Below, piece after piece: positions 35,501-43,481 of a DNA stretch of 64,000 nt. The position numbers were made by a program, and so were the translations under genes. The notes beneath the pieces are model-generated. The model saw only the letters and a list, made by a program, of their open reading frames with translations. It had not been told where the DNA came from and did no database searches. The DNA comes from Dyadobacter jiangsuensis. GTDB taxonomy: Bacteria > Bacteroidota > Bacteroidia > Cytophagales > Spirosomataceae. The first letter of the stretch is position 1, and every line of letters starts with the position of its first letter. The stretch covers positions 124,001 through 188,000 of the forward strand of contig NZ_PYAS01000003.1 in assembly GCF_003014695.1 (NCBI RefSeq), in the 5' to 3' direction.

Positions 35501-35964
35501 TGAGCGTGTTGGTGGATGGTAAGTTCGGCGGATACATTTATTCCGGTACCAATGCATTGGCTTACCGTTTTGGTCTGCATGAGGCTACGCTCGTGGGCCG
35601 CGAGGGCGGCGTTACGGGCGTGGGCGTGACCGAAAGCGGCGAACCCAACACCGCCAAAGCGCCTGCGCAGGCGTATTACAGCAACTGGTACTCGGCCATT
35701 GCCACGCCATTTGTGTATAAATCAGACTTTATCAAACTCCGCCAGATCATCCTTCAATACTCGATTCCAAGCCGCTACCTGGGCAAGCTGCCATTCAAAG
35801 GCGCTTCGGTTTCGATTGTGGGACGCAACCTGGCCGTGCTGATGAAGAAAGTGCCGGTCATCGACCCGGAAGCGACTTACAACAACGGCAACGCGCAGGG
35901 TGTAGAGTTTGCCGGAACGCCGCCGACGCGCTCTTATGGTGTTAACCTGAACCTGAAATTCTGA
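32512..35964 (+). CDS. SusC/RagA-type TonB-linked outer-membrane transporter with STN domain
   Basis: The 1150-residue protein has a signal peptide, an STN signalling domain (LLDVLLQLKKYYNADILFEE, about 43-110), a carboxypeptidase-regulatory-like domain (GTVTDANGEGLPGVNVLVKG, about 145-215), the TonB plug (DEVVVTALGIKKEKKALGY, VIRGNGS, IIVDGIPI) and a beta-barrel ending in YGVNLNLKF. The STN domain indicates that it senses its ligand and signals to the FecR protein. With the SusD gene 19 bp downstream it imports an oligosaccharide or related ligand. The substrate is suggested by the mannonate dehydratase gene at the end of the operon. Confidence 0.95.
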   Translation: MKQRSLLSFVCCGLMLTAAPPLDAQVLAFNVHKNRMLPPEQTTNQVKLLDVLLQLKKYYNADILFEESQMSGITVPDFVFDKNLSAEKNMEALLKSTNLTLKKVRKNAYMILPRRIETSAIGSRPSTGAVQVLAGSRSVVAEIKVSGTVTDANGEGLPGVNVLVKGTINGTNTDVNGKYELDVPSAESVLVFTSIGFQKQEIAVGQRSVVDVKMAVETQTLDEVVVTALGIKKEKKALGYAISEVKGEDLTQARSTNIANSLVGKVAGLNISSTATGPSGSSRIVIRGNGSISGNNQPLIIVDGIPINNDNLGSVAIGANREGSWTGSDRGDGISSLNPDEIESISVLKGATAAALYGSRASNGAILVTTKGGKADKGIGVEVNSNFLAEDLLFKSYKDYQYEYGLGSNGVKPTTVAETATRNSWGGRLDGSNSMNYDGVERPYVAAKDNLHKFYNVGTTFTNSVALTGATEKVTYRLSMNDLNNKGVLPNNTLRRNNFALNTNGNLGKRISFVANAKYIIEKNHNRPRVNDSPGNANFAMYVLPTSLDVDVLKNAQFDANGNEKVWSDNQYTQNPYFATEQYQQDDNKKRVIASFEPKYTVTDWLYVKGRIGFDNFNYRYKSIEPYGTGYVLRGSYTSSLREFTETNKELLVGVNRKIGEKFAFNGLFGGNMMKQVTNLNEVSANNSFNIPFFYDVSNIDPAARTVTEAYIEKRINSVYGSAEFSYNNYLFVTATARNDWFSTLAKGKNSIFYPSFGVSFVASEALKMPSAINYLKFRGSWAQAGGDTDPYNLSLYYSLSGAHLGSALAQINGTRVPNGGLQPLTSTVSELGLEAKLFNNLLNVDFAVYDRKTTDDIVSATISETSGYTSALFNVGAIRNRGIELLLGATIVNGKQFTWDASFNMGYNASEVLSLYGDLQTLRVDQSRPGSAFIHQDVGKPYSQIKGYDFKRDANGSIVYNSQGLAMAGDIKTFGSGVSPYTLGLNNTFNYKGISLSVLVDGKFGGYIYSGTNALAYRFGLHEATLVGREGGVTGVGVTESGEPNTAKAPAQAYYSNWYSAIATPFVYKSDFIKLRQIILQYSIPSRYLGKLPFKGASVSIVGRNLAVLMKKVPVIDPEATYNNGNAQGVEFAGTPPTRSYGVNLNLKF

Positions 35965-35983
35965 TCCTTCAAAAAGAGAAATC

Positions 35984-37519
35984 ATGCTTAAAAAATTAAC
36001 CATATGCCTCGCATTGCTTGCCGGAGCGGGTGCTTGTACCAATGATTTTGAGGAAATCAATGTCAACCCGAATGCACCGAGCAATGTGCCGGTGGATTAC
36101 TTGCTGGGGCAGTCGCAATTGCTGCTGACAGGCTCCGCGAGCGGCCCTGCGTCGAAAGCTTGGCGGGCCAATTTCGGGTACGCGGCTTGCCTGATCCAGC
36201 AAATGTCGTCCATCGACGCGACGTTTTATAAAGGCAGTTTTTATACATTTTTGGGAGAAATCAACTCCGCGTTTTTTGATAACTCCTATACCTATGCTGT
36301 AAAAAGCATGGTGAACCTGATCGAGGTTGCTAAGCAGGACCCTAAGAATGTGAATGTGCTTTCAATGGCGCGCATTATTAAAGTAATGGAGTTCTCCCGC
36401 ACCACCGATTTGTATGGTGATATCCCTTATTTCGAAGCGGGTAAAGGCTTTATAGACGGCAATTTCTCTCCAAAGTACGATGCTCAGCAGGCTATTTACA
36501 TGGATATGCTGAAAGAGCTCGAAGAAGCGGGCAAGGCATTCGATGCGGCCCAGTACATTCCCAAAGCGGCCGACTACATCTACGGCGGCGACCTCGACAA
36601 ATGGAAACGTGCGGCCAACTCGCTCATGCTGCGCCTGGCGATGCGGATGCAAAAGGTGGATCCGGCGAATGCGGAACTTTGGGCCAAAAGGGCCATCGAT
36701 GGCGGGCTGATCGCCGGCAATACGGAAACCATCGCGGTGAAATTTGCGAACACCGGCGCGGAGATCAACTCGAATCCGAACTCGTGGATCCTCGGCCCAA
36801 GCGGTTCGAACATTACCAATATCCCGAACGCGGGTGTGCAATGGGCCAAAACGCTGATCGATATGATGAAGGAGCGGCAGGACCCGCGTCTGCCCGTGAT
36901 CTCGATGATCAAAGGCGGTGATAACAGCATTGCCAAACAGCGCGGCCTGCCGAATGCGACCGATGCAACCGGATTATCAAAACTCGATGAAAAGAACCTC
37001 GATAACTACTCGCGTCCCGCAACCGGCGTGATCGGTATCGCATTGCCGTGGATTTACATGAGCTATGCCGAAACGCAGCTGCTCAAAGCGGAGGCGATCG
37101 AGCGTGGCTGGGTGACGGGCAATGCCAAAGCTGCTTTTCAGGAAGGGCAGTCGGCCGCACTGGGGCAAATGTCATGGGCTAATGCGACTATTTCGGGTAC
37201 GGATATCGCTGCCTATGCGGCCAAAAATCCTTATCCGGAAGCCGGAACACTGGCTGCGAAAATGAATGCGATCCACACGGAGGTATATTTGCTGTCGGCC
37301 AGTACTTTTAACCATATTGAGGGCTGGGCCAACTGGCGCAGAACGGGTTACCCGGTGCTGACGCCGGTGAATTACCTCGGCAACGATACCAACGGCCAGA
37401 TCCCTCGCCGCCTGCGCTACCCGCTCAGCGAAGAGGGTATTAACCCGAACTTCAAAACGGCGATCGAACGGCAGGGGGCGGATGTGTTTATGACGCGTAT
37501 CTGGTGGGACAAGCAATAG
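35984..37519 (+). CDS. SusD/RagB-like lipoprotein (SusD-like_2 group)
   Basis: The 511-residue lipoprotein has the lipobox ACTND at Cys18 and the family start CTNDFEEINVNPNAPSNVPVDYLLGQ of the SusD-like_2 subfamily, with tetratricopeptide-like helices (KWKRAANSLMLRLAMRMQ, YMSYAETQLLKAEAIERG) and the ending IPRRLRYPLSEEGIN. It sits on the cell surface as the lid of the SusC channel and captures ligand. The gene is 19 bp after susC and 6 bp before the mannonate dehydratase gene. Confidence 0.94.
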   Translation: MLKKLTICLALLAGAGACTNDFEEINVNPNAPSNVPVDYLLGQSQLLLTGSASGPASKAWRANFGYAACLIQQMSSIDATFYKGSFYTFLGEINSAFFDNSYTYAVKSMVNLIEVAKQDPKNVNVLSMARIIKVMEFSRTTDLYGDIPYFEAGKGFIDGNFSPKYDAQQAIYMDMLKELEEAGKAFDAAQYIPKAADYIYGGDLDKWKRAANSLMLRLAMRMQKVDPANAELWAKRAIDGGLIAGNTETIAVKFANTGAEINSNPNSWILGPSGSNITNIPNAGVQWAKTLIDMMKERQDPRLPVISMIKGGDNSIAKQRGLPNATDATGLSKLDEKNLDNYSRPATGVIGIALPWIYMSYAETQLLKAEAIERGWVTGNAKAAFQEGQSAALGQMSWANATISGTDIAAYAAKNPYPEAGTLAAKMNAIHTEVYLLSASTFNHIEGWANWRRTGYPVLTPVNYLGNDTNGQIPRRLRYPLSEEGINPNFKTAIERQGADVFMTRIWWDKQ

Positions 37520-37525
37520 GATCAG

Positions 37526-38650
37526 ATGGAAAATTCACGCAGGAAGTTTATTAAAAATAGCGCGGCAGTCACAGCTGCCCTTGCCGCCCCGATCGTTGGA
37601 ACGGGGGCGCAAGCCCTGGCCGCGCAAGCGTCGCAGACGGCGGCCGCCGCATTTGCCAAAGACGGCGGTATGCAGTTCTGCCTGGCGCATTTCTTCGGTA
37701 TCGATCCCACCCGCATCGCGCTTTCGAAGCAAATGCAGGTAATGGGAGCGGTAGGGGGGATCAACCCGCAAAGCGTGGGCCTCAGCAATGTGAAAAACTG
37801 GGAGTACGAGGCCATTGTGGCCGTGCGCGATTTCTGGAAGCAGCACGGCATTATCTACCGCGTAGTTGAAGGCCCGCCGTCGCTGTATGAAAAAACCAAG
37901 CTGGGGCTCGACGGCAAAGACGAGGAGATAGAGACTTTTATCAAGTTTATCCAAAACCTTGCGAAAGCCGGTATCGACACGGTTTGCTACAACTGGATGC
38001 CGGTCATCAGCTGGGCGCGCACAAAGCTCGATAAGCCCTCACGCGGGGGCGCACTCGTGAGCTCGTTCGACTACGAAGACGTAAAGGATAAGCCGCTCAC
38101 GAAATACGGCGACTTCACCCATGAAACCATGTGGAAGAACCTCGAATACTTCCTCAAAGCCGTGGTGCCGGAAGCCGAAAAAGTAGGCGTGAAGCTCGCA
38201 TTACACCCGGACGACCCGCCGGTGGACAAAATACAGGGCATCCCACGTATTATGACTTCCGCGAATGCATTCAAACGCCTGATCGAGATCGTCCCCAGCC
38301 CGAGCAATGGCATTACGTTATGCCAGGGCACATTCGCAACCATGGGAGAGGACATCCCGTCGGTGATCAAATACTTCGGCAGCCGTAAAAAAATCCACTT
38401 CGTGCACTTTCGTGACGTTCGCGGCACGAAAACGAATTTCGAGGAAACCTTCCACGACGACGGCAAAACCGACATGTACGAGGCCATGAAAACCTATTAC
38501 GAAATAGGCTTCCGCGGCCCCATGCGCCCCGACCACGTTCCTACCGTCGCCGGCGACAGCAACCAGAATGCCGGTTACAGCAACTACGGCGCGCTGTTCG
38601 CGATAGGGTACATGCGGGGGCTGGTGGAGGCGGTGGCGAAGAATGATTGA
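37526..38650 (+). CDS. uxuA: Mannonate dehydratase with Tat signal
   Basis: The 374-residue protein is homologous to UxuA, which converts D-mannonate to 2-dehydro-3-deoxy-D-gluconate. Metal-site motifs are visible: ALHPDDPP, TLCQGTFA, FVHFRDVRG and the C-terminal MRPDHVPT and GYSNYGALFAIGYMRGL. Unlike the usual cytoplasmic enzyme it has an N-terminal twin-arginine signal (ENSRRKFIKNSAAVTAALAA) and an alanine-rich c-region, so it is predicted to be exported folded to the periplasm. The gene is 6 bp after susD. Its last codons lie inside a TGAATGAT tandem repeat. Confidence 0.85.
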   Translation: MENSRRKFIKNSAAVTAALAAPIVGTGAQALAAQASQTAAAAFAKDGGMQFCLAHFFGIDPTRIALSKQMQVMGAVGGINPQSVGLSNVKNWEYEAIVAVRDFWKQHGIIYRVVEGPPSLYEKTKLGLDGKDEEIETFIKFIQNLAKAGIDTVCYNWMPVISWARTKLDKPSRGGALVSSFDYEDVKDKPLTKYGDFTHETMWKNLEYFLKAVVPEAEKVGVKLALHPDDPPVDKIQGIPRIMTSANAFKRLIEIVPSPSNGITLCQGTFATMGEDIPSVIKYFGSRKKIHFVHFRDVRGTKTNFEETFHDDGKTDMYEAMKTYYEIGFRGPMRPDHVPTVAGDSNQNAGYSNYGALFAIGYMRGLVEAVAKND

Positions 38651-38852
38651 ATGATTGAATGATTGAATGACTGAATGTGTGAATGACTGAATGAGTGAAT
38701 TTTGAATGACTGAATGGAGCTCGGTCAGGAGGTCATTTTTAGTCAGGTGTTGTTTGATTACATATTAAAGCAACCCATGACTACCCCTGACCATTTTTTG
38801 ACTATTCACTCATTCAATCATTCGCTCATTCACTCATTCAATCATTCAAAAT
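38642..38852. repeat. TGAATGAT tandem repeat forming a long inverted repeat
   Basis: Degenerate TGAATGAT/TGAATGAC units (38642-38716) are mirrored by ATTCAATC/ATTCACTC units (38807-38850). Inside them lies a second inverted set of GGTCAGG units. The structure spans the 203-bp gap between convergent genes, starting in the stop region of the mannonate dehydratase gene. It could act as a bidirectional terminator or mRNA 3' protector. Confidence 0.7.
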
Positions 38853-38853
38853 T

Positions 38854-39582
38854 TCATTGCCATTTAGCCAGCAATTCCTTAAACGCATCCTTATACAAAT
38901 CCCCCACCGGAATATCCACGCTGCCGATATGTACCGCACTTTTGCTGATCGAGTCTACCTTGCCGACGGCCACGACGAATGAGCGGTGAATGCGGATGAA
39001 CTTGGCGGACGGCAGCTTTTCTTCGATGGCTTTCAGACTGCTGTGCGAAACCACCGGGCTGCCGTTGGCCTGGTGGATTTTGACGTAATCCTTGAATGAC
39101 TCAATGAAGAGAATGGCGTCGAAGTCGATGCGCACCAGCTTGTAATCCGATTTGACGAACAGGTAATTTTCGCTCGAATCCAATTCGGGTTCGTTGGAGC
39201 CTTCGCGCTGGTTCTCGAAGTACTTTTTGGCTTTCATAGCCGTCGCCAGGAACTGGTTATAACCGAACGGTTTGAGCAGATACCCCAGCGCGTCGACCTC
39301 ATATCCTTGCACGGCAAACTGGTTGTAGGCCGTCGTAAACACAATCCGCGTTTTGGTCTCAGGGCTCTGGCTGAGCACCTTGGCCAGTTCCATGCCCGTT
39401 AGTTCAGGCATTTGAATATCCAGGTAAACCAAATGGATGTTTTCCTTCGTGATCACTTCCAGCGCGTCCAGCGCATTGATGTACCGGCCGTGCAAATGCA
39501 GGAATGGCGTTTGCTCCACAAATGAGCTCACCAGGCCCAATGCGAGCGGCTCGTCGTCAACGGTAATGCAATTCAGGGTCAT
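38854..39582 (-). CDS. LytTR-type response regulator
   Basis: The 242-residue regulator has a receiver domain with Asp55 (VYLDIQMPE), the acidic DDEP near residue 9-12 and the LLKPFGYNQF lysine, followed by a LytTR domain (VKSDYKLVRIDFDAILFIESFKDYVKIH, FIRIHRSFVVAVGKVDSI). It is encoded 12 bp after the kinase gene of 39595-40668 and is its evident partner. The target genes are unknown. Confidence 0.93.
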   Translation of the reverse strand: MTLNCITVDDEPLALGLVSSFVEQTPFLHLHGRYINALDALEVITKENIHLVYLDIQMPELTGMELAKVLSQSPETKTRIVFTTAYNQFAVQGYEVDALGYLLKPFGYNQFLATAMKAKKYFENQREGSNEPELDSSENYLFVKSDYKLVRIDFDAILFIESFKDYVKIHQANGSPVVSHSSLKAIEEKLPSAKFIRIHRSFVVAVGKVDSISKSAVHIGSVDIPVGDLYKDAFKELLAKWQ

Positions 39583-39594
39583 GCTTGGTATGGT

Positions 39595-40668
39595 TTACGT
39601 CAGGTTGATGGTCAGGTCTACGGTATAAGTGTTCGCGCGTTCGTCGGTATGGATTTCCAGGCGGTGCTTTTCAGGGTACAAAAGGTCGAGACGTCGGCGC
39701 GTGTTGGTAAGGCCGATGCCGCCGCTTTCGGTTCCAGCCACATTCTGCGCCGGGAAAATATGGTTTGCTACATGGAGCTTCAATGCGCCATTTAGTAAAC
39801 CCGCGTGAATCCTGATTTCGGACTCTTGGGAGGCGTTAATGCCGTGTTTAAATGCATTTTCAATGAAAGGCAGCAGCAGCATCGGCGCGATGGGGAAATC
39901 GGGCACAGGCTCGTCGCGGGTGTATTGCACATGGCTGCTGCTTTGCACGCGCAGTTTCATTAATTCGATGTAGTCGTCGATGAACGCGAATTCGCGGCTG
40001 AGCGGGGCGACGTCCTGCTGCGTTTCATAGAGCAAATAGCGCATCATGCGCGAGAGCGTAAGCGTAGCCTCGCGCGACTCCTCGACATTGGTGTACGACA
40101 GCGCGTATATATTGTTGAGTGTGTTAAAAAAGAAATGCGGGTTGATCTGCGCCTTCAAAAGTGCTAGTTCCGACGTAATGTTCTGTTTTTCAACGGCGTC
40201 GCGCAGGCGTGCGTCGGCCTGCCACCGCTGGATCACAGCCATGCTGGTACTTACGCCTATCACCAGCAATGTGGTCATGAGGAGGATACCATCAATGATG
40301 TGCCGGGGCTTGGGAGGACCTCCGCGGTGCCTTGGACGGGGCATAATATGCTCCATGTGCCGACGGATTTCCAGCTGCTGATCGGCTATTTTACTAACCG
40401 CCAGCATTAATACAACCAATGCAATCACCCACAGGATGAATACGAAAATCCTGTTTTTCAGCAGATAATTCGGGACGAGATAGTGGGAGTTGAAATAGAA
40501 CAGGGCTACGAGCAACCCGAAATTCAGGAATTGTTTTACCCAAAATACAGCGGGCAGACTCACACCCCATGATAACGGCTGGTAAAATACAAGTACAAAG
40601 CCGAGCAAAGCCCATGCAAGCAAATGCATCGCGACCACTACGCCGCCTTTTGTGTTTTCTCTGGTCAT
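39595..40668 (-). CDS. LytS-like sensor histidine kinase
   Basis: The 357-residue protein starts at ATG 40668 (MTRENTKGGVVVAMHLL) and has four transmembrane helices, a short linker with an unusual proline/arginine/glycine patch (MPRPRHRGGPPKPRH), a His_kinase domain (LKAQINPHFFFNTLNNIYALS) and a HATPase domain (LLPFIENAFKHGIN, GIGLTNTRRRL). The upstream open frame to 40830 overlaps an inverted repeat and is not used. It pairs with the LytTR regulator 12 bp downstream. There is no extracellular sensor, so the signal is probably in the membrane. Confidence 0.92.
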   Translation of the reverse strand: MTRENTKGGVVVAMHLLAWALLGFVLVFYQPLSWGVSLPAVFWVKQFLNFGLLVALFYFNSHYLVPNYLLKNRIFVFILWVIALVVLMLAVSKIADQQLEIRRHMEHIMPRPRHRGGPPKPRHIIDGILLMTTLLVIGVSTSMAVIQRWQADARLRDAVEKQNITSELALLKAQINPHFFFNTLNNIYALSYTNVEESREATLTLSRMMRYLLYETQQDVAPLSREFAFIDDYIELMKLRVQSSSHVQYTRDEPVPDFPIAPMLLLPFIENAFKHGINASQESEIRIHAGLLNGALKLHVANHIFPAQNVAGTESGGIGLTNTRRRLDLLYPEKHRLEIHTDERANTYTVDLTINLT

Positions 40669-40771
40669 TGACGTAAAAATAGCAGGCAAACCGCGGTATT
40701 TGACAATACTGAAAGGGTGTTTCGACGTATCGCGGTTTTTGCCGGTTAAAGGGCCACTCTTTGGCGACAGG

Positions 40772-40816
40772 CCGACAAACCCGCCCGAATACCTTTCTGT
40801 CCGACCGGTTTGTCGG
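40772..40816. promoter_or_regulatory. Inverted repeat CCGACAAACC/GGTTTGTCGG
   Basis: Two 10-bp arms (40772-40781 and 40807-40816) are 25 bp apart, about 104-148 bp upstream of the kinase start. The arm spacing is long for a hairpin and fits a dimer-bound operator, possibly for the LytTR regulator encoded downstream of the kinase. No test is possible here. Confidence 0.35.
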
Positions 40817-40910
40817 GTAAAACAGCCCATTCAGCTACACTTTCGGGCTCTCCGTCCAGCCGGTTTTTATTCGCGGGTTACATTAATTCTCTTTGTATTA
40901 GGTAATCCCC

Positions 40911-40952
40911 GACGGGCAGTCCCGGACGGGCAGTCCCAGACGGGCAGTCCCG
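40911..40952 (+). repeat. Three tandem copies of a 14-bp unit
   Basis: The unit GACGGGCAGTCCCG is repeated three times, the middle copy differing at its last base. Each copy contains a small CGGG-N4-CCCG hairpin. The block lies 48 bp before the sigma factor ATG and could act as a set of binding sites or a leader structure. Confidence 0.75.
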
Positions 40953-41000
40953 GAAGTGATTGGTAGACCCGCTGAATGATCCATTGAAAAGTAAGAAACT

Positions 41001-41600
41001 ATGCTCAAATTCCTGAATAAAATCATTTTCGACCCGAACGACTTCCGTTCGGTCATCGCGGCGTGCATTGCGGGGAACAGTCAGGCTCAGCATATTTTGT
41101 TTAAAAAGTACTTTGGTTACGCCAAAAGCATTTGCCTCCGGTATACCTATTCGCCGGAAGAGGCGGAGGAAGTGCTTAATGAGGGGTTTTTCAAGGTTTT
41201 TAATAACCTGGAAAGATATGACCCCGAGCAGCCCTTCAAGGCGTGGCTGCGGACGGTGATGGTCAACAACGCGATCAGCTATTTCCGCAGGAATAAAAAG
41301 CACTATGCTGCACGCACGGCGTTCGACGAAATCCCCGAGCCGGGCATTGCCGACGATGCGGTTTCGGAAATCACCGCGGGCGAGATCATGCAGCTCATTC
41401 ACGAGTTGAAGCCAATCTACAAAACGGTATTCCTGATGTATGCTGTGGACGGTTACAGCCATAAGGAAATTGCCACCATGCTGGAAATCAACGAAGCTAC
41501 CGTGCGCTCGCAGTACGCACGTGCGAGAGCGCAGTTGCAGGAGGTGATCACGGTACATTACCCGGAGCTCGCAGGCCAGTACGCGATGCTGTCGTTCTAA
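41001..41600 (+). CDS. ECF RNA polymerase sigma factor without adjacent anti-sigma factor
   Basis: The 199-residue protein has region 2 (QHILFKKYFGYAKSICLRYTYSPEEAEEVLNEGFFKVF) and region 4 (LKPIYKTVFLMYAVDGYSHKEIATMLEINEATVRSQYARAR). Its N terminus (LKFLNKIIFDPNDFRSVIAACIAGN) and layout match the group of Bacteroidota ECF factors that control envelope genes. No FecR or anti-sigma gene is adjacent; the next gene is convergent, 7 bp away. Three 14-bp repeats precede its start. Confidence 0.9.
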   Translation: MLKFLNKIIFDPNDFRSVIAACIAGNSQAQHILFKKYFGYAKSICLRYTYSPEEAEEVLNEGFFKVFNNLERYDPEQPFKAWLRTVMVNNAISYFRRNKKHYAARTAFDEIPEPGIADDAVSEITAGEIMQLIHELKPIYKTVFLMYAVDGYSHKEIATMLEINEATVRSQYARARAQLQEVITVHYPELAGQYAMLSF

Positions 41601-41607
41601 AATTTCC

Positions 41608-42405
41608 CTATTTCCCCATCCAAACCTTGAAGTCGTGGGCGCGTTCGCGGCTTACGATTGTTTCCTTATCGAGCGCCGGTTGCAGCGTAAGCGCCAGCCG
41701 GTGGTTATAATATGCCTGCATTTGGGCCACAGCCTGGTGTGTCACGATCAGCGCGCGGTTGACCCGGAAAAACCGGTCGGGATCCAGGAACTCGTCGAGC
41801 TCATCCATTTTGTAATCCACTACAAATTTGTGCCCCAGGTGGTTTTTGAAGAATGTCAGGCCATTGTCTATATAGAAATAGGCTATTTCCGATGTTTCGA
41901 TCGATAGCAGGCGGGCGCCTTGTTTAACCAGGAACCGCTTGCGGTATCCAGGTACGGGTGATTGCAGATGCAGGCTCTTCAAAATGGCTTCCAGGTTGAG
42001 CTGCGGAGTGGCCGCCGGATTGGCTTTACCGGGAGCTACAAGGTCGTAATACTTGCGGACCGCCCGTTGGAGGTCTTCCTGCTGCACGGGTTTCAACAAG
42101 TAGTCGATGCTGTTCACTTTGAATGCCTGCAAGGCATATTCATCATAGGAAGTGGTGAAAATGACCGTGCTCTGGATCTGAACACGGTTGAATATCTCGA
42201 AACTCTGCCCGTCGGCAAGCTCGATGTCCATAAAGATGATATCCGGCTCCGGCTGGCCGTTCGCCCGGTTTTCGGTAATCCATTCCACGGTCGCCGCAAT
42301 GCTGGGTGTAATGCCGCGTACTTCGAACTCCGGTGCGGTTTCTTCCAACAGCTTGGTCAGCTTGCGCACGGCCAGTTTTTCATCTTCAACAATTAATATA
42401 TTCAT
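41608..42405 (-). CDS. LytTR-type response regulator of a two-kinase set
   Basis: The 265-residue regulator has a receiver domain with phospho-acceptor Asp60 (FMDIELADG), the VEDEK acidic patch and the LLKPVQQEDL lysine, then a LytTR domain (LLSIETSEIAYFYIDNGLTFFKN, RFFRVNRALIVTHQAV). Its start overlaps the stop of the kinase gene at 42402 by 4 bp. It is the last gene of a three-gene leftward operon with two kinases. Genomic targets cannot be read here. Confidence 0.92.
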   Translation of the reverse strand: MNILIVEDEKLAVRKLTKLLEETAPEFEVRGITPSIAATVEWITENRANGQPEPDIIFMDIELADGQSFEIFNRVQIQSTVIFTTSYDEYALQAFKVNSIDYLLKPVQQEDLQRAVRKYYDLVAPGKANPAATPQLNLEAILKSLHLQSPVPGYRKRFLVKQGARLLSIETSEIAYFYIDNGLTFFKNHLGHKFVVDYKMDELDEFLDPDRFFRVNRALIVTHQAVAQMQAYYNHRLALTLQPALDKETIVSRERAHDFKVWMGK

Positions 42406-43481
42406 GCATTTGTGGTTTTCGGCGTGATCAGCGGCAGGGTGACTTTAAAGAACTGCGGGCCGTCGTCGATCACGGGTGCGCGTTCGGAAAGCAGTTCGTA
42501 TTTCGCCATAATGTTGGCCAGCCCAAGGCGCGTTGACTTCACCGGCGTCGATTTGATGCGGCGGTTGTTGCTGATTTCGAGCAGGTCTTCGCCCACCGAG
42601 CGAATAGATACCCGCAGCGGGTTGGATTCGAGGATACTGTTGTGTTTGACGGCGTTTTCCAGCAGCAGCTGCAAGGTGAGCGGCGGTATTTTTTTATCCA
42701 AATCCTCATCATTGACATCGATCAAGAGGTCGAAACCGATGTCGTACCGGGTACGGAGCAGGTGGTAATAGGAGCTGATAAAACGGATTTCGGCGGAAAG
42801 CGACGTTAGTTCGTTCTGGTTGGTTTGAAGCAGATAGCGGTAAACTTTGGCCATTTCATCCACAAACTGCTCGGCGCGTTTGGGCTCATCCGCGATCAAT
42901 GCGGAAAGGGTATTGAGGCTGTTGAACAAAAAATGCGGGTTAACCTGGCTTTTTAAACTCTGCAACTGCCCCTGCATACCCGCGCGGCGAAGCGCTTCCT
43001 TATTGATTTGCAGCGTTTTCCATTTGTTTAATGAGTAATTGATTTCGTAGAGGCCCGTCAGCAGAAGCACGGCCACGAATTCGAAAATATAGACATTGAC
43101 CATCATCCGGGCATCGAGCTGCGCTTCGAACGGCCTGAAATGCATGATGAAAACCATGTAGGAAGTCACGAAGACGAACGTTAGGATCCAGAATGCAACG
43201 GCTGTAAGCGCGCTCCGTTTAACCGACGAGTCGAACGAGGGGTATTTCATGGCAATGTACCGCGCTGCCCAGTCGTGCGGCACGAATGCGAGGATCGTCA
43301 TGAGGAAGATCATCAGCGTGCCGCCGATAAAGTTGTACAGACTGGCCAGATACGGCTCGCCGATGAGCAGATAGCTGATTGTAGGGACAAACCACGGCAC
43401 GAGCAATGCGAAAATCCACCTGCCGAAAAGGCTCAGCCATATCTGACGGCCGATTCCGTTGTAAATGACGTTCGGGATCAT
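42402..43481 (-). CDS. LytS-like sensor histidine kinase (intact)
   Basis: The 359-residue kinase has four transmembrane helices in the first 150 residues, a short coiled coil, the His_kinase motif SQVNPHFLFNSLNTLSALI (His183) and a HATPase domain with N-box QLLLENAVKHN (Asn276) and the TRLGLANIMAKYELL G-box region. It overlaps the regulator gene downstream and the second kinase gene upstream by 4 bp each (ATGA), so the three are translationally coupled. It is the one with a normal ATP site, unlike its tandem paralogue. Confidence 0.92.
   Translation of the reverse strand: MIPNVIYNGIGRQIWLSLFGRWIFALLVPWFVPTISYLLIGEPYLASLYNFIGGTLMIFLMTILAFVPHDWAARYIAMKYPSFDSSVKRSALTAVAFWILTFVFVTSYMVFIMHFRPFEAQLDARMMVNVYIFEFVAVLLLTGLYEINYSLNKWKTLQINKEALRRAGMQGQLQSLKSQVNPHFLFNSLNTLSALIADEPKRAEQFVDEMAKVYRYLLQTNQNELTSLSAEIRFISSYYHLLRTRYDIGFDLLIDVNDEDLDKKIPPLTLQLLLENAVKHNSILESNPLRVSIRSVGEDLLEISNNRRIKSTPVKSTRLGLANIMAKYELLSERAPVIDDGPQFFKVTLPLITPKTTNA

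Larger units (their letters stand above)
40669..41000. other. 332-bp divergent region without genes
   Basis: The gap separates a leftward kinase gene from a rightward sigma factor gene. It holds an inverted repeat (40772-40816) and three copies of a 14-bp unit (40911-40952). I see no further gene, and no TAnnTTTG promoter that I can defend. Confidence 0.5.

Noticed and set aside
38642..38852. Repeated TGAATGAT units considered as a CRISPR array
   Set aside because: The units are 8 bp, contiguous and degenerate, without spacers of even length; no cas gene is near.
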